DNA of 52,221 bases, taken from ATZT02 sp964639395 (GTDB taxonomy: Bacteria; Actinomycetota; Actinomycetes; S36-B12; UBA5976). The notes under the pieces were generated by a model that ran no database searches, was not told the DNA's origin, and saw nothing but the letters and a program-made list of their open reading frames with translations. This document shows, one piece after another, positions 8,245 through 17,604 of this stretch (the stretch's first letter is position 1; each line of letters begins with the position of its first letter). The stretch spans positions 1 to 52,221 of the forward strand of contig CAZXCT010000001.1 of the NCBI GenBank assembly GCA_964639395.1, given 5' to 3'. The translations under genes and the position numbers were made by a program.

Positions 8245-9009
8245 CTAGTGTCCCATACCTAGACCGCCATCAATCGGAATGACGGCACCAGTAATAAAAC
8301 TTGCTGCATCTGAAGAGATGAAAGCTACAGTCTTTGCAATTTCAAATGGCTCTGCCGTGCGTCCCAGTGGCGTTACTGCACTAATCGCAGCTTTATGTTC
8401 TTCTGGTAAATCTTTTGTCATGTCAGTGTTGACATAGCCAGGGGCAATTACGTTTACTCTAATTGAACGCTGTCCTAACTCACGAGCCATTGAACGAGCA
8501 GCACCGATTAATCCTGCCTTCGTACTGGCGTAGGCGGTTTGCCCTATTGAACCAAGCATTGCTACCACTGAGCCGATAAAAATTATGCTGCCGGATCTTT
8601 GCTTCATCATCAATCTGCTTACACCCTTAGCAAATCTGATAGCGCCAAGCAAATTCGTGTTTACTATTTGTACTAAATCTTCATCTGCTAAACGCATTAA
8701 AAGTGAATCTCTATTCCACCCAGCGTTGACAACTAGTGCGTCAATTCGACCATACTTGTCTTCAACATATTTTATGGCATTATCAATCGATGTCGAATCG
8801 GTTACATCACACTCAACTTGGTCGAAGGCTGCCGCGGCGGGGCCGCTACGGAATGTCCCAATCACTTGCCACTGTTGGGCAATAAATTCTTCGGCAATAG
8901 CCAAACCAATACCTTTATTGGCACCAGTAATTAAAGCGACCTTGGGCTGACTCACGCCCTTGAACTTACCCAATAGCTGGTTTGAAACTTGCTGTGGCTG
9001 AGATTTCAA
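8245..9009 (-). CDS. fabG: 3-oxoacyl-ACP reductase (MabA/FabG1-like)
   Basis: 254 residues from TTG 9009. Rossmann motif TGANKGIG (28-35), NAG near 95-97, and catalytic S147, Y160 and K164 (YASTK) identify a classical SDR. The C-terminus (VIPIDGGLGMGH) matches the MabA type. It reduces beta-ketoacyl-ACP with NADPH. A GTG at 8955 would give a 236-residue protein whose N-terminus is closer in length to E. coli FabG. Mycobacterial MabA also carries an N-terminal extension, so the start is uncertain. It is the first gene of the fabG-fabI operon, and the divergent DUF3099 gene starts 41 nt away. Confidence 0.93.
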   Translation of the reverse strand: MKSQPQQVSNQLLGKFKGVSQPKVALITGANKGIGLAIAEEFIAQQWQVIGTFRSGPAAAAFDQVECDVTDSTSIDNAIKYVEDKYGRIDALVVNAGWNRDSLLMRLADEDLVQIVNTNLLGAIRFAKGVSRLMMKQRSGSIIFIGSVVAMLGSIGQTAYASTKAGLIGAARSMARELGQRSIRVNVIAPGYVNTDMTKDLPEEHKAAISAVTPLGRTAEPFEIAKTVAFISSDAASFITGAVIPIDGGLGMGH

Positions 9010-9050
9010 AAAGCCTTTATGCTCTATTTAAGTCACTGAAGGGATGACAG

Positions 9051-9353
9051 TTGAGTCAACCACCGGTATATCGCATTACCAACGCCCAGACTAGTTTTTT
9101 ACAGGATCAAAAGGGGCGTGCTCGCCGCTATCTGTTCTCGATGAGCCTAAGAACCATCTGTTTCATTGCCGCAGTTTTGACCACCGGAAACATTCGCTAC
9201 GCCTTTATTATCGGTGCAATTTTCTTACCGTACATCGCGGTAGTGGTTGCTAATGCTGGTCGCGAGAGAACCTACCAACCTATTGCTGGTGTTAATCTAG
9301 ACTCAAACGCAAATGTCAAATCCATTAATCCCACTAAGCCCTTTCAGCCTTAA
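9051..9353 (+). CDS. DUF3099 small membrane protein
   Basis: 100 residues from TTG 9051, with GAAGGGA upstream at 9038-9044. A basic N-terminal segment (RARRYLF) precedes two adjacent hydrophobic helices at about 35-50 and 53-70, then a polar tail. This is the layout of the actinobacterial DUF3099 family, which has no known function and is often next to fabG in this phylum. Its last 41 nt overlap the start of the SURF1-like gene in another frame, suggesting coupled translation. Confidence 0.8.
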   Translation: MSQPPVYRITNAQTSFLQDQKGRARRYLFSMSLRTICFIAAVLTTGNIRYAFIIGAIFLPYIAVVVANAGRERTYQPIAGVNLDSNANVKSINPTKPFQP

Positions 9354-10071
9354 ATCTGTTGGATTACTGCTTTCCAATAAAAAATGGATTATCTTTACAC
9401 TCTTAATAACTTTAGCTTTTCTAACATCTATCCGATTAGGCATCTGGCAATACCAGCGCCATGAAATGCGGATCGAATTCAATCAAACGATTAACCAGGC
9501 ACTAGCAAAACAAGAGGTTGACCTTACTTCAACCGACTCATCCACACTCCCCTGGCAAAAGGTTTATCTCACAGGAAGCTTTGATCCAGAATCGCAACTG
9601 CTAGTTCGTCGTCAATACTTTGAAGGTAAATTGGGTTTTTGGGTGGTAGCAAAATTTATCACTGAAGATGGCCGAAAAATTTTAGTAAATCGTGGATTCA
9701 CTCCGGTGACGGCTGGCGCAAACGAGACTCCTGAAGTTTTAGCGATTAATGATTCCAATCTCAAAATCCGCGGTTACCTACAGCCATTAGCGAGTGAATC
9801 ACCTAAAGCCCCAGACATCCCACTTGCGCAAGTTAGTGCTGTAAATAAAACTCAATTTAATCTTTCTGATTCGGATTATAATTTTTTTATTCATCAAATC
9901 GATACTGACGCTAATTTAAAAGCGATAGCACCGCCGGTCTTGAGTTACGGACCTCATCTTGCTTACTCACTGCAATGGTATGCCTTTGCAGTTATGATAA
10001 TAATTGGTTGGGCTAGCATCTTGCGAAAAGAGTTAATTGAAAAACTCGCTACCAGCAATCAAATAAGTTGA
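9313..10071 (+). CDS. SURF1-like cytochrome oxidase assembly protein
   Basis: 252 residues with a transmembrane helix near each end (about 26-43 and 222-240) and an extracytoplasmic middle. Diagnostic pieces are RLGIWQYQRHEMR after the first helix, VNRGF in the middle and GPHLAYSLQWYAFA before the second helix. SURF1 proteins assist heme A insertion into subunit I of aa3-type oxidase, which fits the ctaA and ctaB genes about 8 kb away. The ATG at 9313 lies inside the DUF3099 gene. The 3' end overlaps the convergent ABC exporter by 13 nt. Confidence 0.87.
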   Translation: MSNPLIPLSPFSLKSVGLLLSNKKWIIFTLLITLAFLTSIRLGIWQYQRHEMRIEFNQTINQALAKQEVDLTSTDSSTLPWQKVYLTGSFDPESQLLVRRQYFEGKLGFWVVAKFITEDGRKILVNRGFTPVTAGANETPEVLAINDSNLKIRGYLQPLASESPKAPDIPLAQVSAVNKTQFNLSDSDYNFFIHQIDTDANLKAIAPPVLSYGPHLAYSLQWYAFAVMIIIGWASILRKELIEKLATSNQIS

Positions 10072-11912
10072 GTTTCAAACAACTCGCGATATAAACCCTC
10101 ATGACTCATTAACTCCTGATGAGTACCTGATTCAATGATTTTGCCTTGATTGAGCACAACTATTTTGTCTGCTTGCAGCACAGTTGACAGTCGATGGGCC
10201 ACAACAATTGCAGTCTTATTCGCCAAAGCTAAATTTAATGCTTTTTGAACTTGCGCTTCGTTCTCTGCATCTAAATGTGCCGTGGCTTCGTCCAAAATCA
10301 CAATCCTCGGCGATTTTAGAAACACTCTTGCGATCGCTAAGCGTTGCTTTTCGCCGCCACTAAGTCGGTGACCTCTGTCCCCTACCACTGTTGCGATGCC
10401 GGCAGGAAGTGAATTTACAAAATCGCTAAGTTGCGCTGAACTTATTGCCTGCATAATTTCTTGCTCACTCGCATTTGGTTTTACTAAACGTAAATTGTTT
10501 TCTATAGTGTCGTGAAAAAGGTGCGGATCTTGCGAAACCACTCCTATCTCAGACCTTAAGTCTTGCAAAGAAAGATCCTTTACATTCACGCCACCAACCA
10601 ATACTTCACCGCTAGTAGCGTCATAAAGTCGCGAAATTAAAGCAGTGAGACTGGTTTTACCGGCTCCACTGGGGCCAACAATCGCGACGGTAGTTCCAGC
10701 GAGAATCTCTAGCTCTACCGCTGATAATGAAGTTGAGTCTTCCACCACATTTAAATCTTCTTTAGTTGTTAAAGTTGGTAAGAAGGATTGGCTTTGACTG
10801 TAGTTAAGTGAAACATTTTTTAAACTTATCGCCAGCCCCCCAGCCGGAAGTGATTGAGGATTTTTTGGATCGCTTATTGAATTTTTTAAATCTAAAATTT
10901 CAAATACTCGATCAAATGAAACTAGCGCCGTCATGATGTCAACTCTTATATTTGATAGGGCTGTGAGCGGCCCATAGAGACGTGAGAGTAAAGCAGTTAG
11001 CGCTAAGAGGGTACCTAGCGTTATCGTGCCATCAATCGTTAAAACACCTCCAAATCCGTAGACAAATGCCGTCGCTACCGTCGCGACTAAAGTCAAGGCG
11101 ATAAAAAATATTCGGTTGGTCATGGCTATTTTGATACCGATATCTCTAACGCCGATCGCCCTATTTGTAAAAACTTGTGTTTCATTTTGATAGTTTCCGA
11201 AGAGTTTAATTAATAGCGCACCTGAGACATTGAATCTCTCACTCATTTGTTGATTCATCTGTGCATTTAAGTCCATTTGATTTCGAGCCAACGCCTGAAG
11301 TTTTCTGCCGAGTAATCTCGCTGGTATTAAAAATAATGGAAGCAAAACTAAAGAGGCAAAGGTAATTTGCCATGACAAGGTAATCATGGTTACTAATACC
11401 ACAATCAAGGCAATGATGTTTGAAACTAAGCCGCTTAGTGTTGAGGTAAATGCTTGCTGGGCGCCAATCACATCATTATTTAGTCGAGATATCAATGAGC
11501 CCGTTTGAGATTTTGTGAAAAAAGCAATTGGTTGCCTTTGCACTTTATCAAATACTTCACTGCGCAGATTAAAAATTAAGCCTTCACCAATTCGAGATGA
11601 GAACCAGCGTTCAACAATGCTTACTAATCCAGAAAATATTGCTAGCACTGCAACTAATGCCGCACTAATTATTACTATTGAGGGATTTGATTTTAAGATA
11701 CCTTCATCAATAATTCTTTTAAAAAGAAGTGGCTGCGCGACCACTAAAAATGCATCTACCGTTACTAGCATTACCAAAAAATAAATATCTTTGGTAAAGG
11801 GCTTTGCGTATTGCAAAATACGTCTACCGGTAACCCGCCCAAGTTTTTGCTTTAATACGTCAGGGTCGCGAGTGAGAGATCGATACATCTCCCACGGTTG
11901 CATTTGACTCAA
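10059..11912 (-). CDS. ABC exporter, fused permease and ATPase (MsbA/LmrA type)
   Basis: 617 residues: six transmembrane helices within about 45-330, then a nucleotide-binding domain. Walker A GPSGAGKT is at 413-420, signature LSGGEKQR at about 518-525, Walker B IVILDE at 537-542 and the switch histidine at 573. Half-transporters of this form dimerise to export lipids, peptides or drugs, and the substrate cannot be deduced. It starts 8 nt after sufT, so it may be transcribed with the suf operon. The extra linker of about 25 polar residues before Walker A (roughly 372-398) is longer than usual. Confidence 0.9.
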   Translation of the reverse strand: MSQMQPWEMYRSLTRDPDVLKQKLGRVTGRRILQYAKPFTKDIYFLVMLVTVDAFLVVAQPLLFKRIIDEGILKSNPSIVIISAALVAVLAIFSGLVSIVERWFSSRIGEGLIFNLRSEVFDKVQRQPIAFFTKSQTGSLISRLNNDVIGAQQAFTSTLSGLVSNIIALIVVLVTMITLSWQITFASLVLLPLFLIPARLLGRKLQALARNQMDLNAQMNQQMSERFNVSGALLIKLFGNYQNETQVFTNRAIGVRDIGIKIAMTNRIFFIALTLVATVATAFVYGFGGVLTIDGTITLGTLLALTALLSRLYGPLTALSNIRVDIMTALVSFDRVFEILDLKNSISDPKNPQSLPAGGLAISLKNVSLNYSQSQSFLPTLTTKEDLNVVEDSTSLSAVELEILAGTTVAIVGPSGAGKTSLTALISRLYDATSGEVLVGGVNVKDLSLQDLRSEIGVVSQDPHLFHDTIENNLRLVKPNASEQEIMQAISSAQLSDFVNSLPAGIATVVGDRGHRLSGGEKQRLAIARVFLKSPRIVILDEATAHLDAENEAQVQKALNLALANKTAIVVAHRLSTVLQADKIVVLNQGKIIESGTHQELMSHEGLYRELFETQLI

Positions 11913-11920
11913 AAAAATCC

Positions 11921-12247
11921 TTAGAGGTTAAAACCTAACGCCCGCAACATCTGACGACCTTCGTCAGTTATTTTGTCTGGGCCCCACGGCGGTAACCATA
12001 CCCAATTGATTTTAAAGTCATTGACTAGTCCGTTGAGAGCCGAGCGAGTTTGGTCTTCGATTACATCTGTCAGCGGACAAGCGGCAGATGTCAAAGTCAT
12101 GTCAATTGTTGCAACATCTTCGCCATCGATCGTTACGCCATAAATCAAACCAAGATCAACCACATTGATACCAAGTTCAGGATCAACTACATCGTGTAAT
12201 GCTTCCATTACGTCTTCATGTTTTGAGCTTGTTTCAGTTGCGCTCAT
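11921..12247 (-). CDS. sufT: SufT-type MIP18/DUF59 Fe-S maturation factor
   Basis: 108 residues from ATG 12247, chosen because it overlaps the sufU stop as TAATG and has AAAGGTGG upstream. A longer in-frame opening to 12301 lies inside sufU. The DUF59 fold is shown by VVDPELGINVVDLGLIYG and the conserved Cys in TSAACPL, with a WLPPWGPDKIT tail typical of the family. SufT helps Fe-S cluster maturation or carrier function. It is the last gene of the suf cluster. Confidence 0.9.
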   Translation of the reverse strand: MSATETSSKHEDVMEALHDVVDPELGINVVDLGLIYGVTIDGEDVATIDMTLTSAACPLTDVIEDQTRSALNGLVNDFKINWVWLPPWGPDKITDEGRQMLRALGFNL

Positions 12248-12684
12248 TACGCCACCTTTCCGATTGCGTCTTTTGCCGCCATCCATGCCAGTAGGGCACA
12301 CTTTACTCTTGCTGGATATTGGGCAACACCTATGAATGCGATTCCATCCCCAATTAAATCTTCATTGGGTTCGTATCGTCCTTGACTTTGCATCATGTTA
12401 TAAAATTCATCAAAGATCAATTCAAATCTTGCTAAGTCAACACCCTTTACTTGTTCAAAAAGAACACTTGCCGAAGCCTGACTTATTGAACAACCGGTGG
12501 ACTCATAAGAGATGTCAGCTATTACCCCATTTGCGGCGGATAGTTGCGCCCTTAAAGTGATCTCATCCCCACAAGTTGGATTGACTTGATGCGATTCACC
12601 TGTGAAATTACCTCGCAATCCTTTGCCGCGTGGATTGCGATAATGATCCAAAATTAATTCTTGATACAGACTTTCTAACTTCAC
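12247..12684 (-). CDS. sufU: Fe-S assembly scaffold/sulfur acceptor SufU
   Basis: 145 residues. C38, D40, C65 and C129 (NPTCGDE, STGCSIS, ARVKCAL) are the zinc/sulfur-accepting ligands of SufU. The insertion around 80-100 separates SufU from IscU. SufU takes persulfide sulfur from SufS and hands it to the SufBCD scaffold. Its ATG overlaps the sufS stop (ATGA) and its TAA overlaps the sufT start. Confidence 0.94.
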   Translation of the reverse strand: MKLESLYQELILDHYRNPRGKGLRGNFTGESHQVNPTCGDEITLRAQLSAANGVIADISYESTGCSISQASASVLFEQVKGVDLARFELIFDEFYNMMQSQGRYEPNEDLIGDGIAFIGVAQYPARVKCALLAWMAAKDAIGKVA

Positions 12685-13946
12685 TGCGCTACTCCAAAGA
12701 AACTTCTTACGCGCTCTAGTGAAAGTAAAAATGAGTCAATTTCAGTTTTGTCGTTGTAGAGATAGGTACTGACGCGGCTTGTCGCGTTTACTTTGAGTTT
12801 TTTCATTAAGGGCCAGGCGCAATGATGACCGACTCTGATTGCGATGCCATCATCGTCAAGTACTTGACCCACATCATGCGGGTGCACCCCAACTACTTCA
12901 AATGAAACTGCGCTGCCCCGATTTGGCAAATTAGCGCCGAATACATTTACCCCTTTTACGCTAGCGAGCCCGGCTAAAAGGTAAGACGTTAATTCTTGCT
13001 CATGTTCAGATACTGCTTGCATTCCAATATTTTCTAAATAATCAACTGCGCTGGCGGTGGCTACTATCCCTGCCGCATTTGGTGTTCCGGCTTCAAATTT
13101 TTTGGGCGCACTTGCAAAGGTTGAACGCTCCATTGAAACTGTTTCAATCATTGATCCACCAGTTATAAAAACTGGCATTTGTTCAAGTAGCTCTTCTTTG
13201 GCAACTAACATCCCAATCCCAAGTGGGCCCAGCATTTTGTGAGCACTAAAAACCATTGCATCTACCCCTAAGGCAGCGAAGTCAACCGGAAGGTGCGGAA
13301 CAGACTGACAGGCATCTAAAAAAACTTTTGCCCCAACTGCTTTGGCTTTTTTGGTTATTAAATCAACTTCAGTAATTGTCCCAAGCACATTACTCATATG
13401 AGTAAAAGAAACTACTTTAGTCTTATTATTAATTAAAGAATCAATATTAGAAAGATCTAGCTGACCATCTTCAGCGATTGGTATCCATCTTAAAGTGGCG
13501 CCAGTTTTTTCAGCAACTTGCTGCCAAGGCACCAAATTTGCATGGTGCTCCATTTCAGTCACTAAAATTTCATCTTTAGCAGTTAAAAGTAAAGGACTAT
13601 TTTGATTACTAAAAGCATAGGCGAGTAAATTTAAAGATTCGGTCGCATTTTTAGTGATAACCAGCTCTGCTGCTTTGGCGTTAACAAATTTTGCGATTTT
13701 TTGACGTGAATTTTCATATTGCTCAGTCGCCAATTCAGATAGGTAATGCGCACCGCGATGAACACCTGAATTTACTTCTCGATAGAAATTAAGCTCAGCC
13801 GCTAAAACCACCTCAGGTTTTTGACTTGTGGCAGCGCTGTCTAGATAAATTAAGGGCTTACCACCTCTTACGCTTCTGGCTAAAATAGGAAAGTCACGCC
13901 GAATGTTTTGTACATCCAGCGTGACATTTCTTAATTTCAAAGTCAT
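12681..13946 (-). CDS. sufS: Cysteine desulfurase SufS
   Basis: 421 residues, a fold-type I PLP enzyme. PLP lysine K237 lies in FSAHKMLG and the catalytic cysteine C376 in RVGHHCAWPL. EMEHHANLVPW is the usual cofactor-stacking region. It converts cysteine to alanine and forms the enzyme persulfide used for Fe-S clusters. It shares 4-nt ATGA overlaps with sufC upstream and sufU downstream. Confidence 0.95.
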   Translation of the reverse strand: MTLKLRNVTLDVQNIRRDFPILARSVRGGKPLIYLDSAATSQKPEVVLAAELNFYREVNSGVHRGAHYLSELATEQYENSRQKIAKFVNAKAAELVITKNATESLNLLAYAFSNQNSPLLLTAKDEILVTEMEHHANLVPWQQVAEKTGATLRWIPIAEDGQLDLSNIDSLINNKTKVVSFTHMSNVLGTITEVDLITKKAKAVGAKVFLDACQSVPHLPVDFAALGVDAMVFSAHKMLGPLGIGMLVAKEELLEQMPVFITGGSMIETVSMERSTFASAPKKFEAGTPNAAGIVATASAVDYLENIGMQAVSEHEQELTSYLLAGLASVKGVNVFGANLPNRGSAVSFEVVGVHPHDVGQVLDDDGIAIRVGHHCAWPLMKKLKVNATSRVSTYLYNDKTEIDSFLLSLERVRSFFGVAQ

Positions 13947-14710
13947 ACCGCGGCAGCGGCCTTGGTAAATTTCACATATCCGTTGGCCTCTAGCTCTTCA
14001 GCTAATTGCTGTCCGCCAGTTTCGACCACGCGACCGTCAACAAAAACACTCACCTTATCTGGTTTTACATAACGCAAGATGCGGGTGTAGTGGGTTATTA
14101 GTAAAACGCCCGTATTGTTTTTTTCGACTGTTCGATTGATTCCTTCAGAAACAATTCTTAGCGCATCCACATCGAGCCCTGAATCAGTTTCATCTAAAAT
14201 GGCAATTTTTGGTTTTAATAGTTCTAGCTGCAAAATTTCATGTCGCTTCTTTTCGCCGCCTGAAAAACCTTCATTAACATTTCTTTCTGAAAATTGCGGA
14301 TCCATTCCGATCTCGCTCATCGCGCTATTCATTTCTTTCAACCATTCACGCAATTTTGGCGCTTCGCCTCTGATTGCGGTAACTGAAGTTCGTAAAAAAT
14401 TGCTTACCGAAACCCCAGGTATTTCTACTGGGTATTGCATTGCTAAAAATAAACCGGCCCGTGCCCGTTCATCAACGCTCATTTCTAATACGTCTTGGCC
14501 GTCTAATGTGATCGATCCTGCTTCTATTTCGTACTTAGGATGACCAGCCACTGCATAAGCCAATGTTGACTTACCAGAGCCGTTAGGGCCCATAATTGCG
14601 TGAACTTCACCAGAATTAATCGTGAGATCAACTCCGCGCAAAATTTCTTTTCTTGTGTCTTCTGCTTCTACTGAAACTTTAAGACCCTTAATTACTAACT
14701 CGCTCATCAT
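13943..14710 (-). CDS. sufC: Fe-S assembly ATPase SufC
   Basis: 255 residues. Walker A GPNGSGKST is at 41-49, the signature is FSGGEKKR and the Walker B region AILDETDSGLD carries the ETDSGLD variant that identifies SufC. It powers the SufBCD scaffold in the cytoplasm. Two consecutive ATGs occur (14710 and 14707), and the AAAGG spacing favours the second. It lies 7 nt after the ferredoxin gene and overlaps sufS by 4 nt. Confidence 0.95.
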   Translation of the reverse strand: MMSELVIKGLKVSVEAEDTRKEILRGVDLTINSGEVHAIMGPNGSGKSTLAYAVAGHPKYEIEAGSITLDGQDVLEMSVDERARAGLFLAMQYPVEIPGVSVSNFLRTSVTAIRGEAPKLREWLKEMNSAMSEIGMDPQFSERNVNEGFSGGEKKRHEILQLELLKPKIAILDETDSGLDVDALRIVSEGINRTVEKNNTGVLLITHYTRILRYVKPDKVSVFVDGRVVETGGQQLAEELEANGYVKFTKAAAAV

Positions 14711-14717
14711 TTACCTT

Positions 14718-15035
14718 TCAGACTGATACCGAGACCACAGCATTATCGCCGTCGCCTTCAACTTTTACTTCAAAAACTTCAACAGCGACAGAAGCAGGCG
14801 GCGTTTTGGCAACACCGGTTTCTACATCAAATATCGCTCCGTGCAGCCAGCATTCAATACCCTCATCAGATACTGATCCTTCTGCTAAAGATGCTGCGCC
14901 GTGGGTGCAAGCATCTGCAACAGCAAATACACCTTTTTGGTTTCTAACCAAGCAGATCACTTCACCATTTACTTCAACTTTTTGTGCTGTGTTGATAGCC
15001 AAACTTGAAAGCTTAGCAACTTCTGTCCAACTCAT
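14718..15035 (-). CDS. Rieske-type ferredoxin of the suf operon
   Basis: 105 residues. Rieske [2Fe-2S] ligands are all present: C43-x-H45 (CTH) and C62-x2-H65 (CWLH). It is a small soluble ferredoxin of the kind often annotated as a dioxygenase ferredoxin subunit, but its position between sufD and sufC is common in actinobacteria. A role in supplying electrons for cluster assembly is inference. Its ATG overlaps the last bases of sufD. Confidence 0.92.
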   Translation of the reverse strand: MSWTEVAKLSSLAINTAQKVEVNGEVICLVRNQKGVFAVADACTHGAASLAEGSVSDEGIECWLHGAIFDVETGVAKTPPASVAVEVFEVKVEGDGDNAVVSVSV

Positions 15036-16180
15036 CAGCGATCCTTAAGAGCCAGCGAAATAGTTGCCTCGAGTTTCGCATTTAATAACTCAACCACTTT
15101 TGGATGCTTGAATTGACTAAACATATCTGCAAAAAAACCTTCGATTACAAGTCTTCTCGCAGTTGCGGCATCGATGCCACGACTTTGGATATAAAACAAT
15201 TGGTCATCATCTAACCGACCAGTAACGCTGGCATGCCCTGCCCTAACAATATCTCCGGTTTCAATTTCTAAATTGGGAACGGAATCTGCTCGCGCTCCTT
15301 CATCCAGCAAAAGATTACGGTTCATTTCATAGGTGTCTGTACCAATGGCGTTCTCGCGAATCAAAACATCTCCGACCCACACAGTATGTGAACCTTTGCC
15401 GTGAGCGCCGCCTCTAAACAAAACGTTACTTACACAGTTTGGTTGGCTATGATCAACTAATACTCGGTTTTCGATGTACTGACCACCAGTAGCCAAAAAT
15501 CCCCCGAAGATTTCTACACTTGCGTGATCTTGTGTGAAATTTGCTCGTGGAGTGTGGCGTATAATCGCCCCGCCAAGTTGTACCGCAAGTGACTTAACAT
15601 TTGCATCTCTTCCGATGTTTAGTTCGTGTTCACTTACTAGCACTGCATCTGAATCGCTATCAAAAAGTGAAATTAATTCTAGATTTGCCCCTGCTTGCGC
15701 GTGCACCTCTAGCGTTACCCCAGCATTTCCTGTGCCTTGATGTTTAATAACTATCGTACTTTTTGAGTTAACCCCGAGCTTTATCACGATGTGCCCAAAA
15801 CTAATACCGGCGCTAGTTACAACATCAATGAAGATTGGGTCTGCGAGTTGAGCGTCATTGGCAACTTCAAGCAAAGTTCCGTTGTCAAATAATTCAATTG
15901 TTCTAGCACCAATTCGATCTAATGACTTGAAAGTAGTTTGATCTTCACGGGTGAGTGTCCGAGCGCTCATCCCGCTTTGCGCCGCTACTTTGAAGTCAAC
16001 TTTGGCGCTAGCTGGTGCATCGGTATGCAATTGACCAAACCGGGCGAGCGGAGCGTATCGCCATTCTTCTTCTCTGCCGGTCGGAATCGCGAAATCACTG
16101 GCGACTCGCGAAAGAATTCGATCTGCTCTCGCATCTAAATTTTTTACCAGAATTTCGCGCTCGATTAAACCTGAACTCAT
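15035..16180 (-). CDS. sufD: Fe-S assembly scaffold protein SufD
   Basis: 381 residues of the SufB/SufD beta-helix family. The N-terminal domain holds the conserved REEEWRYAPLARF segment and the C-terminal core holds RGGAHGKGSHTVW and VTGRLDDDQLFYIQSRG. SufD pairs with SufB in the SufBC2D scaffold and helps iron entry. The start overlaps the sufB stop by 4 nt, and the stop overlaps the ferredoxin gene start. Confidence 0.94.
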   Translation of the reverse strand: MSSGLIEREILVKNLDARADRILSRVASDFAIPTGREEEWRYAPLARFGQLHTDAPASAKVDFKVAAQSGMSARTLTREDQTTFKSLDRIGARTIELFDNGTLLEVANDAQLADPIFIDVVTSAGISFGHIVIKLGVNSKSTIVIKHQGTGNAGVTLEVHAQAGANLELISLFDSDSDAVLVSEHELNIGRDANVKSLAVQLGGAIIRHTPRANFTQDHASVEIFGGFLATGGQYIENRVLVDHSQPNCVSNVLFRGGAHGKGSHTVWVGDVLIRENAIGTDTYEMNRNLLLDEGARADSVPNLEIETGDIVRAGHASVTGRLDDDQLFYIQSRGIDAATARRLVIEGFFADMFSQFKHPKVVELLNAKLEATISLALKDR

Positions 16181-17586
16181 CCAACCGAACCTTCCATTTG
16201 TAACTCAATCAAGCGGTTAAGCTCGATTGCATATTCCATGGGAAGCTCTCTGGCAATTGGTTCCACAAATCCACGAACAATCATTGCCATCGCTTCATCT
16301 TCATTCATTCCGCGTTGCATTAGATAAAACAATTGATCTTCTGACACCTTTGAAACGGTGGCTTCGTGACCCATTGAGACATCATCTTCACGGCAATCAA
16401 TGTAAGGGTAGGTGTCCGAGCGAGAATTATCGTCAACTAATAACGCATCACACTTAACGGTGGTTTTGGCATTGTAAGCACCCTCGTTAACTTGAATTAG
16501 CCCGCGGTATGAAGTTCTACCACCAGCCCGCGCTACCGATTTTGAAATAATCGCAGACGAAGTATTTGGAGCAGCATGTACCATTTTTGAGCCGGTATCT
16601 TGATGTTGTCCGGCACCGGCAAATGCTAGTGAAAGCGTTTCACCTTTAGCGTGTTCTCCAGTTAACCAAACCGCCGGATACTTCATAGTTACCTTTGATC
16701 CGATGTTTCCATCGATCCATTCCATGGTTGCACCTTCTTGGGCAACTGCACGCTTGGTAACTAAGTTGTAGACGTTGTTAGACCAATTCTGAATTGTGGT
16801 GTAACGACATCTTCCGCCTTTTTTGACGATGATTTCAACAACTGCGCTGTGCAAAGAATCTGAAGAATAAATTGGTGCAGTACAACCTTCTACATAATGC
16901 ACATAGGCGTCTTCATCAACAATTATTAGGGTGCGCTCGAACTGCCCCATGTTCTCGGTGTTGATTCGAAAATAGGCCTGCAACGGAATATCGACATGTA
17001 CACCTTTTGGTACATAAACAAATGATCCGCCGGACCAAACTGCGGTATTTAACGAGGCAAACTTGTTATCCCCTACCGGAATAATGCTGCCAAAATATTC
17101 TTTAAAAATATCTTCATGCTCACGCAAGGCAGTATCGGTATCTAAAAATATAACGCCTTGTTCTTGTAAATCCTCACGAATCTTGTGGTAAACCACTTCA
17201 GATTCATATTGAGCAGCAACGCCAGAAATTAATCTTTGCTTTTCAGCCTCAGGTATTCCCAAACGATCATAGGTATTTTTAATTTCATCTGGCAACTCAT
17301 CCCAAGAGGTTGCTTGCTTTTCAGTTGAGCGAACAAAGTATTTAATATTTTCAAAATCGATACCGGTTAGATCTGCACCCCAATTAGGTAATGGTTTTTT
17401 GTAAAAAAGATCTAGTCCTTTTAGGCGTAGCGCTAGCATCCAGGCCGGCTCATTCTTTTTTGCGCTGATATCCCGAACTACTGCTTCACTTAAGCCACGC
17501 TTTGCCGTCTCACCAGCACTGTCGCGATCGTGCCAGCCGTATTCATAACTTCCGAGGCCTTCTAACTCTGGACGGGCAATTGACAT
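16177..17586 (-). CDS. sufB: Fe-S assembly scaffold protein SufB
   Basis: 469 residues. Typical SufB stretches include YVPKGVHVDIPLQAYFRIN, VHYVEGCTAP (with the conserved Cys) and VSKVSEDQLFYLMQRG. SufB is the core scaffold on which the cluster is built. A strong AGGA preceded by an A-tract lies just before ATG 17586, and the gene starts 18 nt after sufR. It is the first structural gene of the operon. Confidence 0.96.
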   Translation of the reverse strand: MSIARPELEGLGSYEYGWHDRDSAGETAKRGLSEAVVRDISAKKNEPAWMLALRLKGLDLFYKKPLPNWGADLTGIDFENIKYFVRSTEKQATSWDELPDEIKNTYDRLGIPEAEKQRLISGVAAQYESEVVYHKIREDLQEQGVIFLDTDTALREHEDIFKEYFGSIIPVGDNKFASLNTAVWSGGSFVYVPKGVHVDIPLQAYFRINTENMGQFERTLIIVDEDAYVHYVEGCTAPIYSSDSLHSAVVEIIVKKGGRCRYTTIQNWSNNVYNLVTKRAVAQEGATMEWIDGNIGSKVTMKYPAVWLTGEHAKGETLSLAFAGAGQHQDTGSKMVHAAPNTSSAIISKSVARAGGRTSYRGLIQVNEGAYNAKTTVKCDALLVDDNSRSDTYPYIDCREDDVSMGHEATVSKVSEDQLFYLMQRGMNEDEAMAMIVRGFVEPIARELPMEYAIELNRLIELQMEGSVG

Positions 17587-17604
17587 AGTTTTCCTTTTTT
17601 TTTG

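Noticed and set aside
12248..12301. Longer start for sufT inside sufU
   Set aside because: The added residues are basic and unlike SufT. ATG 12247 has a ribosome site and a TAATG overlap.
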